Source: an uncultured Erythrobacter sp.
GTDB taxonomy: Bacteria > Pseudomonadota > Alphaproteobacteria > Sphingomonadales > Sphingomonadaceae
NCBI GenBank assembly: GCA_947498065.1
Contig: CANMIS010000004.1
Coordinates: 248,001 to 312,000 of the forward strand
Length of the DNA stretch: 64,000 nt
Direction: 5' to 3'
In this document: piece by piece, positions 1-8,782 of the stretch
Layout: every line of letters starts with the position of its first letter
Position numbering within the stretch: the first letter of the stretch is position 1
Program-made: the position numbers and the translations under genes
Notes under the pieces: model-generated
Seen by the model: the letters and a program-made list of their open reading frames with translations, nothing else
What the model was told of the DNA's origin: nothing
Database searches by the model: none

Positions 1-2
1 CC

Positions 3-197
3 GCCCGCATGAGCCGCATTCGCGGCTTCGTGAAGAAGGTAGAGGCCGCTTGCGAAGCTGGCGACAAGCCTGCTGCTGCTGAAGCGCTGAAAGCTGCTCA
101 GCCAGAAATGGCACGCGGTGTTGCTCGCGGTGTCATGCACAAAAACACAGTCGCGCGGAAAATGTCGCGTCTCTCAAAACGAGTCGCTGCGCTCTGA
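3..197 (+). CDS. rpsT: 30S ribosomal protein S20, C-terminal part (5' end outside window)
   Basis: This is the tail of ribosomal protein S20, a primary 16S rRNA-binding protein of the small subunit. The reading frame is open to the left edge, so the listed ATG at 9 is an internal Met rather than the start. The visible part carries typical S20 blocks: [13 protein letters not shown], a central [15 protein letters not shown] and the end [19 protein letters not shown]. An intrinsic terminator follows 45 bp later, and dnaA comes next on the same strand, an arrangement common in alphaproteobacteria. Only about 64 codons of the usual 85-88 are present. Confidence 0.95.
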   Translation, partial: ARMSRIRGFVKKVEAACEAGDKPAAAEALKAAQPEMARGVARGVMHKNTVARKMSRLSKRVAAL

Positions 198-240
198 TTC
201 GCAACCACTCGCATCCGTATTATTGCGGATAAATATACAT

Positions 241-272
241 AAGGGTCGGGCCGTAGTGGCCCGGCCCTTTTT
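241..272 (+). terminator. Rho-independent terminator after rpsT
   Basis: A strong GC-rich hairpin (AAGGGTCGGGCC, loop GTAGT, GGCCCGGCCCTT) is followed at once by TTTTTGTTT. It lies just downstream of the rpsT stop codon and separates rpsT from dnaA transcription. Confidence 0.9.
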
Positions 273-625
273 GTTTGTGCGGAACATGACAGAGCTGACA
301 CACTGAGAGCTCAGGATTCCCCGCGATTCGCGGGGTCATAAACCAAAAATTAAAGGTAATTCAGCGCGTTGAACGGAGGCCTGCGGGTCACAGCCGAGTC
401 AACACAAATATTTCTATTTTTTTACATTATGCACCCTTGCCTGAAGGTGAAATCCATAGGTACATCATGCCTGACTCGGGGCGGGACAGCCTGGGTTTTT
501 AAAGTTTGAACGAAGAGGGGAAACCCGGATCTTTCGATTCCGGGTCATGGGAAGGCTTTGCCTGTCATGAAGTTGGGGAAACGCTCCAGATCAGCGGCTC
601 TGGAGTTGGCACAGGATTACGTACG
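273..625 (+). promoter_or_regulatory. dnaA upstream/leader region
   Basis: About 350 bases lie between the rpsT terminator and the more likely dnaA start. They contain a perfect 7-bp hairpin CCCCGCG-att-CGCGGGG (319-335) without a T tract, and an AT-rich stretch around 406-430 (AAATATTTCTATTTTTTTACATT). The dnaA promoter probably lies here. No TTATCCACA-type DnaA box is visible. An in-frame TTG at 506 extends the dnaA frame into this region, but its predicted residues (MNEEGKPGSF...) do not resemble DnaA domain I. Confidence 0.45.
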
Positions 626-2089
626 ATGGTTCATAAAATAGATAAGGCGCGGTCTACGCGTCGGAAAGCAGATGACGACTTGATGGAAGATTCCGAAGCT
701 GTGAACCTCGCTGCCGATTGGTCAGATATCAGCCAAGGACTTCGCAAGGATCTGGGCCACCAATTGCACAGCCAATGGATCAAACCGATCCAGGTTGGCG
801 GCATTGATAAAGAGACCGGCACCCTCGATCTGTTTTTGCCAACTGAGTTTTCAGCCAATTGGGTGCAAGACCGGTTTCATGACCGTTTGCAGCTCGCTTG
901 GAAGATCGCGCGCAGCGAAGTTCGCAATGTTCGCGTGCAGGTTCACCCCGGACGCCGCCAATTGCCAGAGCTGCGGCTCGACAATGGCCGCCGCCCCGCC
1001 AATGACGCGGATGCCAGTGCAATCGCGATGGCTGCCGGCACGATCGGCGATGCGGGCTTCACCAGCTCCGTGGGGCTCGACCCATCGCTGACCTTTGCTG
1101 CCTTCGTCACGGGCGAGGCCAATGTGCTCGCTTGCAACGCCGCGCAGCGTATGGCGGCAACTGAGCAGCCGCAATTCTCGCCGCTCTATCTGAAGGCTGC
1201 GACCGGTCAGGGTAAGACGCACCTGCTGCACGCAATTGGGCACGCATTCTTGCAAGCCCACCCGCGCGCACGGATTTTCTACTGCTCAGCTGAGCGCTTT
1301 ATGGTCGAATTCGTCCAAGCGCTCAAAGCGAACCAGATGATCGAGTTTAAGGCGCGGCTGCGCAGCTTTGATCTGCTGCTGGTCGACGATATTCAATTCA
1401 TCATCGGCAAGGCGAGCGCTCAAGAAGAGCTGCTTTATACGATCGATGCGCTTCTGGCTGAGGGCAAACGCCTAGTCTTTGCCGCTGACCGCGCACCGCA
1501 AGCGCTCGACGGGGTCGAACCGCGCCTCCTCAGCCGTCTTTCGATGGGTCTGGTTGCCGACATCCAAGCGGCCGACATTGAACTGCGCCGCAAGATCCTG
1601 GAATCGAAGCTCACCCGCTTTGCGCCGCTCAATGTGCCAGACGATGTGATCGATTTCCTCGCTCGCACCATCACGCGCAATATCCGCGAGCTGGTGGGCG
1701 GCCTTAACAAGCTGATCGCTTATGCGCAGCTGACCGGCCAAGAGGTTTCACTGCAGCTCGCCGAAGAACAGCTGACCGATATTCTGTCGGCCAACCGCCG
1801 CCGAATCACAATTGATGAGATCCAGCGCACGGTCTGCCAGTTCTACCGGATTGATCGTAGCGAGATGTCGTCCAAACGCCGCGCCCGCGCCGTTGTTCGG
1901 CCGCGCCAAGTTGCTATGTACCTCGCCAAGGTGCTGACACCGCGCAGCTACCCAGAGATTGGCCGGAAATTTGGTGGCCGCGATCACTCCACGGTTATCC
2001 ACGCTGTGCGGCTGATCGAAGATCTGCGCACCCGCGATGCGGATATGGATGGCGATGTTCGCAGCCTTCTGCGCCAGCTGGAGAGCTGA
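626..2089 (+). CDS. dnaA: Chromosomal replication initiator protein DnaA
   Basis: DnaA is the AAA+ initiator that binds DnaA boxes and opens the chromosomal origin. Domain I (DISQGLRKDLGHQLHSQWIKP) lies near the N-terminus. The AAA+ core has a Walker A ATGQGKTHLL near residue 190 and a Walker B LLLVDDIQF near 250. The C-terminal domain IV carries the DnaA-box signature GGRDHSTVIHAV. The start is uncertain: the ORF opens at TTG 506 (527 aa), but ATG 626 (487 aa, weak AGGA upstream) or ATG 683 (468 aa) fit the family length better. I chose 626. The Walker A reads ATGQGKT where many DnaA proteins have GGVGLGKT. Confidence 0.95.
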   Translation: MVHKIDKARSTRRKADDDLMEDSEAVNLAADWSDISQGLRKDLGHQLHSQWIKPIQVGGIDKETGTLDLFLPTEFSANWVQDRFHDRLQLAWKIARSEVRNVRVQVHPGRRQLPELRLDNGRRPANDADASAIAMAAGTIGDAGFTSSVGLDPSLTFAAFVTGEANVLACNAAQRMAATEQPQFSPLYLKAATGQGKTHLLHAIGHAFLQAHPRARIFYCSAERFMVEFVQALKANQMIEFKARLRSFDLLLVDDIQFIIGKASAQEELLYTIDALLAEGKRLVFAADRAPQALDGVEPRLLSRLSMGLVADIQAADIELRRKILESKLTRFAPLNVPDDVIDFLARTITRNIRELVGGLNKLIAYAQLTGQEVSLQLAEEQLTDILSANRRRITIDEIQRTVCQFYRIDRSEMSSKRRARAVVRPRQVAMYLAKVLTPRSYPEIGRKFGGRDHSTVIHAVRLIEDLRTRDADMDGDVRSLLRQLES

Positions 2090-2159
2090 TTTTAGCGCTG
2101 CCAGAAGCACGCTGGGCCTAACCATTTAGCGCACAGCACTCGCACAACTGCTCAACAGT

Positions 2160-2204
2160 CTGTCGACAGGGTCATCAACAGCCCTACCCACAGGCTGTCG
2201 ACAG
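2160..2204. repeat. Two CTGTCGACAGG palindromic repeats between dnaA and thiF-like gene
   Basis: The palindrome TGTCGACA occurs at 2161-2168 and again at 2196-2203, both inside the longer direct repeat CTGTCGACAGG. Nearby are CCCACAGG, GGTTGTGAACA and two CAACAG(T/A)CTGT-like words. The 144-bp gap has no ORF. It could be a protein-binding region near dnaA, but it has no canonical DnaA boxes. Confidence 0.5.
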
Positions 2205-2233
2205 GTTGTGAACATGATGCCAACAGACTGTGC

Positions 2234-3022
2234 ATGACTGTTTCCAGCGCCTTATCCTCTGCCCGCCTCGATCGATTTGCGCGCCATATCGTGCTGCCAG
2301 AGATTGGCGGCGCGGGTCAGGTTGCGCTGGCTGGCAAGCATATCGCGATGATTGGGCTCGGCGGGATTGGATCGCCAGCGCTGCAATATCTCGCGGCGAG
2401 CGGCATTGGCCGCTTCACTCTGGTCGATGCCGATGTTGTCGATGCCAGCAATCTCCAGCGTCAGACCATTTTTTCATCCCGCGATGTTGGGCATGGCAAA
2501 GCGGTCTCAGCGCGCCGTTGGCTGGCGAACTTCGATGATGAGATCGACGCGGAGATTTCCGACAAGCGCATTGATCCACGCAACGCTCACGGCCTGATCG
2601 CCAGCGCTGATCTGGTGCTGGATGGCACAGACAACTTCGCCACCCGCTTGGCTGTGTCCGATGCCAGCGTCACAGCCGGTGTGCCGCTGCTCAGCGCCGC
2701 CGTTGGCCGCTTTCAAGGCCAAGTTGGCGCCTTTGCGGGTCACCTAGCTGACCATGCCTGCTATCGCTGCTTCGTCGGCGATGCCTTTGACGCTGAGGAC
2801 TGCGACACATGTGCAGAGGACGGCATGCTGGGCGCGATGGCAGGCTGGGCCGGCAGCTTTGCCGCCATGCAGGCGGTTCGCGTCTTGCTGAGCGGTGTGA
2901 GCGCCTTTGGCGATCCGCAATGGGGCAAGATTCACATCCTAGACGGCATGAAGCCCGGCATGCGCACACTCAGCATCGCCAAAGATCCAGTATGCAAGGG
3001 TTGCGGGCCCTCAGACGCCTAA
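2234..3022 (+). CDS. HesA/MoeB/ThiF family E1-like adenylyltransferase
   Basis: This protein would adenylate the C-terminal Gly-Gly of a ubiquitin-like sulfur carrier (MoaD or ThiS type) for molybdopterin or thiamine synthesis. An opening FARHIVLPEIGGAGQ is followed by the nucleotide-binding GLGGIGSPALQYLAASG near residues 40-55. Next come the DNLQRQ-type motif (SNLQRQTIF), DGTDNFATR, a zinc CxxC pair (CYRC and CKGC), and a Cys-rich active loop EDCDTCAEDG. At 262 aa it lacks the C-terminal rhodanese domain found in longer MoeB relatives. It overlaps the convergent cobB by 12 bp. ThiF and MoeB cannot be separated from the sequence alone. Confidence 0.9.
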   Translation: MTVSSALSSARLDRFARHIVLPEIGGAGQVALAGKHIAMIGLGGIGSPALQYLAASGIGRFTLVDADVVDASNLQRQTIFSSRDVGHGKAVSARRWLANFDDEIDAEISDKRIDPRNAHGLIASADLVLDGTDNFATRLAVSDASVTAGVPLLSAAVGRFQGQVGAFAGHLADHACYRCFVGDAFDAEDCDTCAEDGMLGAMAGWAGSFAAMQAVRVLLSGVSAFGDPQWGKIHILDGMKPGMRTLSIAKDPVCKGCGPSDA

Positions 3023-3712
3023 CACCTCATCGACCCACGCCGGCACCAACACGCTGGCGGGGCCGTGCCGAGCCTCTGCAAAATGATGCGTGCCTTCGCT
3101 TGGCTCCAAATTGAGCTCCACGGTTTGAACGCCCGCCGATTTTGCTTCCTGGACGAAACCCGCCGCTGGATAGACCGCGCCGCTGGTCCCAATGCTAACG
3201 AACACATCAGCGCTGAGCAGCGCCGAGTAGATGCGGTCCATTTGATACGGCATCTCGCCAAACCAGACGACGTCCGGGCGCAGCGCCGTTGCCTGACACA
3301 CGGGGCATGGCGGGCGATCGGCCATCGGCGCATCCCAAGGCGAGCGAACTTCGCAAGAGCTGCACAGCGCGCTTTTTAATTCGCCATGCATATGCAGCAC
3401 ATCGCGCGAACCGCCGCGCTCGTGCAGGTCATCGACGTTCTGCGTTACCAGCAACACTTCACCCGCAAACTCTCGCTCAAGCCGGGCGAGCGCTCGGTGG
3501 GCATCATTCGGCTCCACCTTGGACAGCGCCTCGCGACGCATATCGTAAAAGCCCAGCACCAGATCCGGGTCACGCGCAAAGCCTTCTGGCGTCGCCACAT
3601 CCTCGACCTTGTGCTGTTCCCACAGCCCGCCAGCAGAGCGAAATGTATCAATCCCGCTCTCCGCTGAAATTCCTGCGCCTGTCAGGATGACGATGCGTTC
3701 AATGTCTGCCAT
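3011..3712 (-). CDS. cobB: NAD-dependent protein deacylase, Sir2/CobB class III
   Basis: This sirtuin removes acetyl or succinyl groups from lysines, using NAD+. The N-terminal GAGISAESGIDTFR is the NAD-binding signature, TQNVDDLHERGG and the catalytic HMHGEL follow, and four cysteines in CSSC and CPVC form the structural zinc site. I chose the ATG at 3712, which gives MADIERIVILTGAG (233 aa). The longer ORF from 3808 would run across the dapB start. The gene is divergent from dapB, with 34 bp between starts. Confidence 0.93.
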   Translation of the reverse strand: MADIERIVILTGAGISAESGIDTFRSAGGLWEQHKVEDVATPEGFARDPDLVLGFYDMRREALSKVEPNDAHRALARLEREFAGEVLLVTQNVDDLHERGGSRDVLHMHGELKSALCSSCEVRSPWDAPMADRPPCPVCQATALRPDVVWFGEMPYQMDRIYSALLSADVFVSIGTSGAVYPAAGFVQEAKSAGVQTVELNLEPSEGTHHFAEARHGPASVLVPAWVDEVLGV

Positions 3713-3746
3713 GACGCCATCAAACACTTTGAATAGGTTAGTAGCA

Positions 3747-4475
3747 ATGGCGCAAATCGGAATTATCGGCAGCAAGGGGCGTATGGGCGAGGCTTTGGCC
3801 CGGGCCATCGCGGATGCTGGACACCAATTGGCAGGCGGCGTGGATCAAGGCGAGGTGCCCGGTCCGTTGGCGGCACAGTCAGACGTGCTGGTGGACTTCT
3901 CAGCCCCTGCTGCATTGCAAGCAAACCTAGACGCTGCCCTCGCCTCTAGCACGCCGATCCTGATCGGAACGACCGGGCTGGAAGATGCGCATCACCAGTT
4001 GATCGATGATGTGGCAGAGACAATGCCTGTGCTGCAGACCGGGAATACGTCTCTCGGCGTCCACTTGCTGGCGCATTTGGTTCACCGCGCGGCTGAGACA
4101 CTCGGGCCTGAATGGGATATCGAAATCCTGGAGATGCATCATCGCCACAAGGTTGATGCACCATCGGGGACAGCCAAAATCCTCGGGATAGCCGCCTCAG
4201 AGGGGCGCGGCATCTCGCTGGCTGGCAACACGGAGAGCGGGCGCGACGGCATCACGGGCCCGCGCAAAGAGGGCGCGATCGGCTTTGCGGCGCTGCGCGG
4301 CGGCAGCGTTGCCGGTGACCACAGCGTCATTCTGGCTGGCGACGAAGAGCGCATTACCCTGTCACACAGCGCAGAAAACCGCATGATCTTCGCACGCGGC
4401 GCCGTGAAAGCGGCCGGGTGGCTGACCGGCAAACCCGCTGGACGCTACACCATGAACGACGTGCTGGGATTGTGA
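3747..4475 (+). CDS. dapB: 4-hydroxy-tetrahydrodipicolinate reductase
   Basis: DapB reduces the dihydrodipicolinate precursor with NAD(P)H in the diaminopimelate/lysine pathway that feeds peptidoglycan. The Rossmann motif GSKGRMGEA is at the N-terminus, and the active-site signature EMHHRHKVDAPSGTA lies near the middle. From ATG 3747 it is 242 aa, the normal family size; the ORF's earlier Met at 3609 lies inside the divergent cobB. The nth gene follows 10 bp downstream. A second gene of the same pathway, dapE, lies about 2.3 kb away on the other strand. Confidence 0.96.
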   Translation: MAQIGIIGSKGRMGEALARAIADAGHQLAGGVDQGEVPGPLAAQSDVLVDFSAPAALQANLDAALASSTPILIGTTGLEDAHHQLIDDVAETMPVLQTGNTSLGVHLLAHLVHRAAETLGPEWDIEILEMHHRHKVDAPSGTAKILGIAASEGRGISLAGNTESGRDGITGPRKEGAIGFAALRGGSVAGDHSVILAGDEERITLSHSAENRMIFARGAVKAAGWLTGKPAGRYTMNDVLGL

Positions 4476-4485
4476 TCAGGCGCCA

Positions 4486-5133
4486 ATGACCAAAGACCAG
4501 ATCTTCGAATTCTTCCGCCGTTTGGCTGAGGACAATCCTGAGCCCGAGACCGAGCTGGAATATGGCAACGCCTATCAACTGGTCGTTGCTGTGGCCCTGT
4601 CTGCGCAGGCGACCGATGTTGGCGTGAACAAGGCGACGCGCGCGCTGTTTGCCAAGGTGGAAACGCCGCAGCAGATGCTTGATCTGGGACTGGAAGGCCT
4701 CACCGAGCACATCAAGACGATCGGGCTGTTCAACTCCAAGGCGAAGAACGTCATCGCGCTCTCGCAGCTCTTGATCGACGATTATGGCGGCGAAGTTCCG
4801 GACACGCGCGAAGACCTCATCCGGCTCCCCGGCGTGGGGCGCAAGACCGCGAATGTCGTGCTCAATTGCTGGTTCAAGCAAGAGACCTTTGCGGTCGACA
4901 CGCACATCCTGCGGATGGGCAATCGCACAGGTCTGGCCAAAGGTAAGACGCCGGAACAGGTCGAGGCAAAGCTGGAAAAGCGCGTGCCGCAGCCCTTCCG
5001 CCTGCACGCGCATCACTGGCTAATCCTGCATGGCCGCTATGTCTGCAAAGCGCGTACGCCGGAATGCTGGCGCTGTCAGTTGGTGGACCTTTGCAGCTTT
5101 AGGAAGAAAGTGACTGAGGCGCCGAAACGATGA
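4486..5133 (+). CDS. nth: Endonuclease III (DNA glycosylase/AP lyase)
   Basis: Nth excises oxidised pyrimidines in base-excision repair. The helix-hairpin-helix LPGVGRKTANVVLN contains the catalytic Lys, and FAVDTHILR contains the catalytic Asp. The C-terminus carries the exact C-x6-C-x2-C-x5-C 4Fe-4S ligand pattern (CKARTPECWRCQLVDLC). At 215 aa it is full length. It probably forms an operon with dapB (10-bp gap) and overlaps the start of the small lipoprotein gene by 4 bp (ATGA). Confidence 0.97.
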   Translation: MTKDQIFEFFRRLAEDNPEPETELEYGNAYQLVVAVALSAQATDVGVNKATRALFAKVETPQQMLDLGLEGLTEHIKTIGLFNSKAKNVIALSQLLIDDYGGEVPDTREDLIRLPGVGRKTANVVLNCWFKQETFAVDTHILRMGNRTGLAKGKTPEQVEAKLEKRVPQPFRLHAHHWLILHGRYVCKARTPECWRCQLVDLCSFRKKVTEAPKR

Positions 5134-5489
5134 AACGAAACGCCATTATGCTTGCGCTGTTATGGATCACAGCAAGCTGCTCGCCCCCGCTCCTCTACTC
5201 TGAAACGCCTTTCGATTCAGAAAAGTGGCGTAATGCCGACACCAATACGCATGCGCGTGCCGAGATGCTGAATTCTTATCTTGTGCAAACCGACCTGACG
5301 AGCAAGACCCGTGCCGAGGTCGAGCAGACATTTGGTCAGCCGACCGAGACGCCACGTTTCGCTGAATCGGATATGGTCTATCTACTCGGACCAGAGCAGA
5401 GCCTGGACGATTCAGTTGGCTATGAGTGGCTGGTGATTGATCTGGACGAAAATGAGCTAGTCACCCAATTTGAGATTGTGACAGACTAA
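5130..5489 (+). CDS. Small putative lipoprotein, BamE-like shape
   Basis: I do not recognise this 119-aa protein with certainty. It begins with a short charged, hydrophobic stretch ending in a lipobox (LLWITASC), so it is probably lipidated at that Cys. The remainder has the pattern SKTRAEVEQTFGQPTETP, then a hydrophobic MVYLLGP, and ends YEWLVIDLDENELVTQFEIVTD. This resembles the fold of SmpA/BamE-type and OmlA-type lipoproteins, where 'T..eV...lG.P' is typical. It is translationally coupled to nth and overlaps the convergent symporter stop by 4 bp. Confidence 0.7.
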   Translation: MKRNAIMLALLWITASCSPPLLYSETPFDSEKWRNADTNTHARAEMLNSYLVQTDLTSKTRAEVEQTFGQPTETPRFAESDMVYLLGPEQSLDDSVGYEWLVIDLDENELVTQFEIVTD

Positions 5490-6745
5490 ACATCATCCGC
5501 GCTGATCATTTCCTCGCGGTCAATCTCGTTAGTTAGGCTAGCCACTGTCGTTGCCACCGCTGCATCGCCGCTGACATTGGTGGTGGTCCGCATCATGTCC
5601 ATGATCCGGTCGATACCGGCAACCAAAGCGATGGTCTCTAGCGGCACGCCAACCGCGCCGAAGACCAGCACCATCATGATCAGGCCTGATCCAGGAATGC
5701 CCGCCGCACCGATCGCGCCGAGAGTACCCAGGACGGAGATGAGGAAGTAGTCGCTCCATGACAGATCCACGCCAAACACCTGCGCCCCAAACAAGGTCGC
5801 AAGGCCCAGATACATCGCCGTGCCGTTCATATTGATTGTCGCGCCCAGCGAAATCACGAAGCTGGCAACAGAGTTCGACACGCCCAAGTTGCGCCGCGTG
5901 CAGCGCAAAGTGACCGGCAATGTCGCATTGGAACTGGCGGTGGAATAGCTGACCGCGATGGCATCGATAATCCCGCGAAAGAAGTCGATCACTGGCAAAC
6001 GCGCGACGAATTTGATCATCCCGGCATAGATGATCCCGATGATCAGCAAGCAGCCGAGATAGTTTAAGAACACCAGAATACCGAGCGCCTGCAGCGCCTC
6101 TATCCCAAGCGTCCCTGCGACCCACGCCATCAGCGCAAAGACGCCAAACGGCGTGAGCTCCATCACCACCATCGTGACCTTTTGCATCACGACAGAGCCG
6201 CTCTCGAAAATCTTGAGGACAGGCTCGCCCTCTTCCTTTGCCATCAGGATGCCGATCCCGATCAACAGCGAGAAAACGATCAGCGGCAGAACATTCACGT
6301 CCGCCATCACCTGAACCGGGCTGGAGGGCACAACCTCCAGTATCATGTCTTGAAAGGTGACCGCGTTTTCTTGGCGGTCCTGCGCGCGTTCAAGCGCCGC
6401 AGAATCGAGCTGCATCGCCGATGCATCAAGCCCAGAGCCCGGCTGAACAAAGGTGCCGATGCCAAGGCCGAGCCAGACGGCCATTTGCCCGGTGACCACG
6501 AAAATTAGCAGGGCTCGCCACCCGACGCTGCCCAATTTGCGCAGGTCTCCAATGCTCGCAACGCCGGCAACCAGACTGAAGAAGATCAATGGAACGACCA
6601 GCATCTTGATAAAGGCGATAAAGATATCGCCGATGATCTTGATGCTGGCGGCCTCAGGCCCCCAGAAATAGCCGACGAGTATGCCGAGGATCAGCGCCCC
6701 GATTACCCGCTGCCACAAGGGAATATTGAACCAAGCCTTCAGCAC
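5486..6745 (-). CDS. Dicarboxylate/amino acid:cation symporter (DAACS family)
   Basis: This is a secondary transporter of the GltP/DctA family, taking up glutamate, aspartate or C4-dicarboxylates with Na+ or H+. At 419 aa with many hydrophobic helices it is full length. The serine-rich re-entrant loop (SYSTASSNATLPVT), the GATINMNGTAMY motif and the late motif AAGIPGSGLIMM are all present. The substrate cannot be decided from sequence. It sits 16 bp downstream of dapE on the same strand and may be cotranscribed. Confidence 0.93.
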   Translation of the reverse strand: MLKAWFNIPLWQRVIGALILGILVGYFWGPEAASIKIIGDIFIAFIKMLVVPLIFFSLVAGVASIGDLRKLGSVGWRALLIFVVTGQMAVWLGLGIGTFVQPGSGLDASAMQLDSAALERAQDRQENAVTFQDMILEVVPSSPVQVMADVNVLPLIVFSLLIGIGILMAKEEGEPVLKIFESGSVVMQKVTMVVMELTPFGVFALMAWVAGTLGIEALQALGILVFLNYLGCLLIIGIIYAGMIKFVARLPVIDFFRGIIDAIAVSYSTASSNATLPVTLRCTRRNLGVSNSVASFVISLGATINMNGTAMYLGLATLFGAQVFGVDLSWSDYFLISVLGTLGAIGAAGIPGSGLIMMVLVFGAVGVPLETIALVAGIDRIMDMMRTTTNVSGDAAVATTVASLTNEIDREEMISADDV

Positions 6746-6761
6746 ATCTGCGCTCCCGCGT

Positions 6762-7901
6762 TTAGTCGTGTTTTAGAGCGGCCAAGGCCACATTCGTATA
6801 TATCCGGGCCAGCGCATCCAAATCAGCAATGGCCACCGCCTCATCGCGCTTATGCATGGTTGCGTTGCAAAGCCCAAATTCAATCACGGGGCAAACATTG
6901 CGTAGGAAGCGTGCGTCGGATGTGCCGCCGCTGGTGGAGGCCTCTGGCGCGGTGCCGGTTTCCGCCTCAACCGCATCGGCAATCATCTGCGAAAATGCGC
7001 CCGGCTCGGTCAAGAATGGCTCGCCCGAGATGATCGGCCGCGCTGTCCCGCCGTGGTTTTCGGCGATGGAGCTGACCCTGTCAGACAGGCTGGCGCCGCT
7101 ATGCAAATCGTTGAAACGGATCGAAATGCGCGCCTCGGCCTTTGCCGGGATAACATTGTGCGCCTTGTTCCCAACCGTCAGATCGGTGATTTCCAGATTG
7201 GACGGTTGGAACCAATCGGTGCCCGTATCCAGAGTAAGCGCATCAAGCTCGCCGAGCATCGCCACAAGTTTCGGCAGCGGATTGTCGGCCAGATGCGGAT
7301 AGGCGACGTGGCCCTGCGTGCCCTCCACGCTCAGCCAGATATTGACCGAACCGCGCCGCCCAATCTTCATCATATCGCCGAGCTGATGCACGCTGGTCGG
7401 CTCACCCACCAGGCACAGATCAGGCTGAATGCCTTGCTCGCGCATGTAATCAATCAGCGCGCGCGTCCCGTGCAGCGCGGGGCCTTCCTCATCGCCTGTG
7501 ATGATAAAGCTGATCGTGCCCGCATCCGCTGGCACATCGGCGATGGCCGCGATCATAGCGGCGACCGCGCCCTTCATATCAACCGCGCCGCGCCCATACA
7601 GCAGGTCGCCCCTGATCTCCGGCTCAAACGGAGCGCTGGTCCAATCTTCGCCGGGAGGCACAACGTCGAGGTGACCAGCGAAGGCGAAATGCTTGGAGCC
7701 TTCTGGGCCTTTGCGAATGGCGAATAGGTTCTCGACCGGGGCCTCATCGCTGCCCTCTGGCCCGTCGCCGCGCGTGAAACGGTGCACCGCAAAGCCATGC
7801 GGGGCCAGCATCGCCTCCATCGCATCGAACACCGTGCCGGTCGCCGGCGTAACGCTGGGCGCTGCGATCAGCCGCTGCGCAATCTCTAAAACTGTGGTCA
7901 T
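6762..7901 (-). CDS. dapE: Succinyl-diaminopimelate desuccinylase
   Basis: DapE is a di-zinc M20-family amidohydrolase that removes succinate from N-succinyl-LL-diaminopimelate. Metal-site motifs are GHLDVVPPG, GRGAVDMKG and TGDEEGPALHGT. The C-terminal TSGGTSDARF and CNATMHKRDE are typical of DapE rather than generic M20 peptidases. The length, 379 aa, is normal. Its start overlaps the stop of the upstream S1/P1 nuclease gene by 4 bp, suggesting translational coupling. Confidence 0.95.
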   Translation of the reverse strand: MTTVLEIAQRLIAAPSVTPATGTVFDAMEAMLAPHGFAVHRFTRGDGPEGSDEAPVENLFAIRKGPEGSKHFAFAGHLDVVPPGEDWTSAPFEPEIRGDLLYGRGAVDMKGAVAAMIAAIADVPADAGTISFIITGDEEGPALHGTRALIDYMREQGIQPDLCLVGEPTSVHQLGDMMKIGRRGSVNIWLSVEGTQGHVAYPHLADNPLPKLVAMLGELDALTLDTGTDWFQPSNLEITDLTVGNKAHNVIPAKAEARISIRFNDLHSGASLSDRVSSIAENHGGTARPIISGEPFLTEPGAFSQMIADAVEAETGTAPEASTSGGTSDARFLRNVCPVIEFGLCNATMHKRDEAVAIADLDALARIYTNVALAALKHD

Positions 7902-8782
7902 CGTCGCTCCGGTTCGGGCAATGGTCCTGGGGCAAAGGCGCTTTCAAGCAGCTCGGCAATGCGGATGCCAGCCTGCTGAACGCGCCGCCGCGCGATTGGC
8001 ACGCCTTTGACGATATCCTCTTGGCTGAGCGCAGTTTTGCGTGGCAGCTCGGTGCCGCAAACATCCTGCGTGTCAAAGGCGGTTGGATAGACGAAATCGC
8101 GGGCGATCTTCCAGCTTTCTCGGCCCCAGTCCGCCGGTGATCCGCCGCCCAGCTCGCTGCGTTCTGCTGGACTGTAGGAGCGGACAACAGGCCGCTCACC
8201 GCTGGTGATTGCGCGCTCTGCCAAGGGGCCATCCCAGATCCAATGCAGATTGAGGCTGGGGACGATCCCATAATCCGTCTCACGGTCATTTCCGCCGCGA
8301 TCACCCTTATCGCCCGAATGCAGCGGCATATGAATGTCGCCCGCAAAATGGACCATGAAGGCCAGCGCCTCCAAGCGAATGTGATCAGGCAGGCTTTCGT
8401 CGGCGAGCATGCGGTGGCTGCGCTCTATCTGAGCGGTGACGCAGTTCCCGCCAGAGCAATTGGCGCGCGGGTTGTAAGCCTCGCAGATGGGGGTCGTCCG
8501 ATAGTGCCAAGCGGCGGTGTAGCCCCAGCGCCAGCGGGTCCGGCGGACACAGTCAGGCCATACAGAGGCCTCTTCCAACGTGGCGAGCGAGCATTCCGGT
8601 GTACCCAGCAGCGCCTCTGAACGCAGCAGCCGCGCAATCTCAGCGCGAGCGCTTGGCGAGATATTTGCCTCACCGATCTCAGCCGTCTTGCCATGCGCGT
8701 AGAAACCCCAAGCGAAAGCCGGGCTTGGCGCGGCGAGCATGATTGCCAAGGCGCATAGCCAGAGCCTTGCGAAGGCGCGCAT
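7898..8782 (-). CDS. Secreted S1/P1-type nuclease
   Basis: This is a zinc-dependent single-strand-specific nuclease or phosphodiesterase exported to the periplasm or medium. A Sec signal peptide (LWLCALAIMLAAPSPAFA) ends directly before WGFYAHGKTAEIGE, so the mature N-terminal Trp could serve as the first zinc ligand, as in P1 nuclease. Further family features are the DCVRRTRW region, FMVHFAGDIHMPLH and the DRGGNDRETDYG segment. Its start codon overlaps the stop of the upstream GST-like gene. Confidence 0.9.
   Translation of the reverse strand: MRAFARLWLCALAIMLAAPSPAFAWGFYAHGKTAEIGEANISPSARAEIARLLRSEALLGTPECSLATLEEASVWPDCVRRTRWRWGYTAAWHYRTTPICEAYNPRANCSGGNCVTAQIERSHRMLADESLPDHIRLEALAFMVHFAGDIHMPLHSGDKGDRGGNDRETDYGIVPSLNLHWIWDGPLAERAITSGERPVVRSYSPAERSELGGGSPADWGRESWKIARDFVYPTAFDTQDVCGTELPRKTALSQEDIVKGVPIARRRVQQAGIRIAELLESAFAPGPLPEPERR

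Noticed and set aside
2090-2233. Chromosomal origin (oriC)
   Set aside because: Beside dnaA but with no DnaA-box cluster or AT-rich unwinding stretch; alphaproteobacterial origins are often away from dnaA. Kept only as a finding on repeats.
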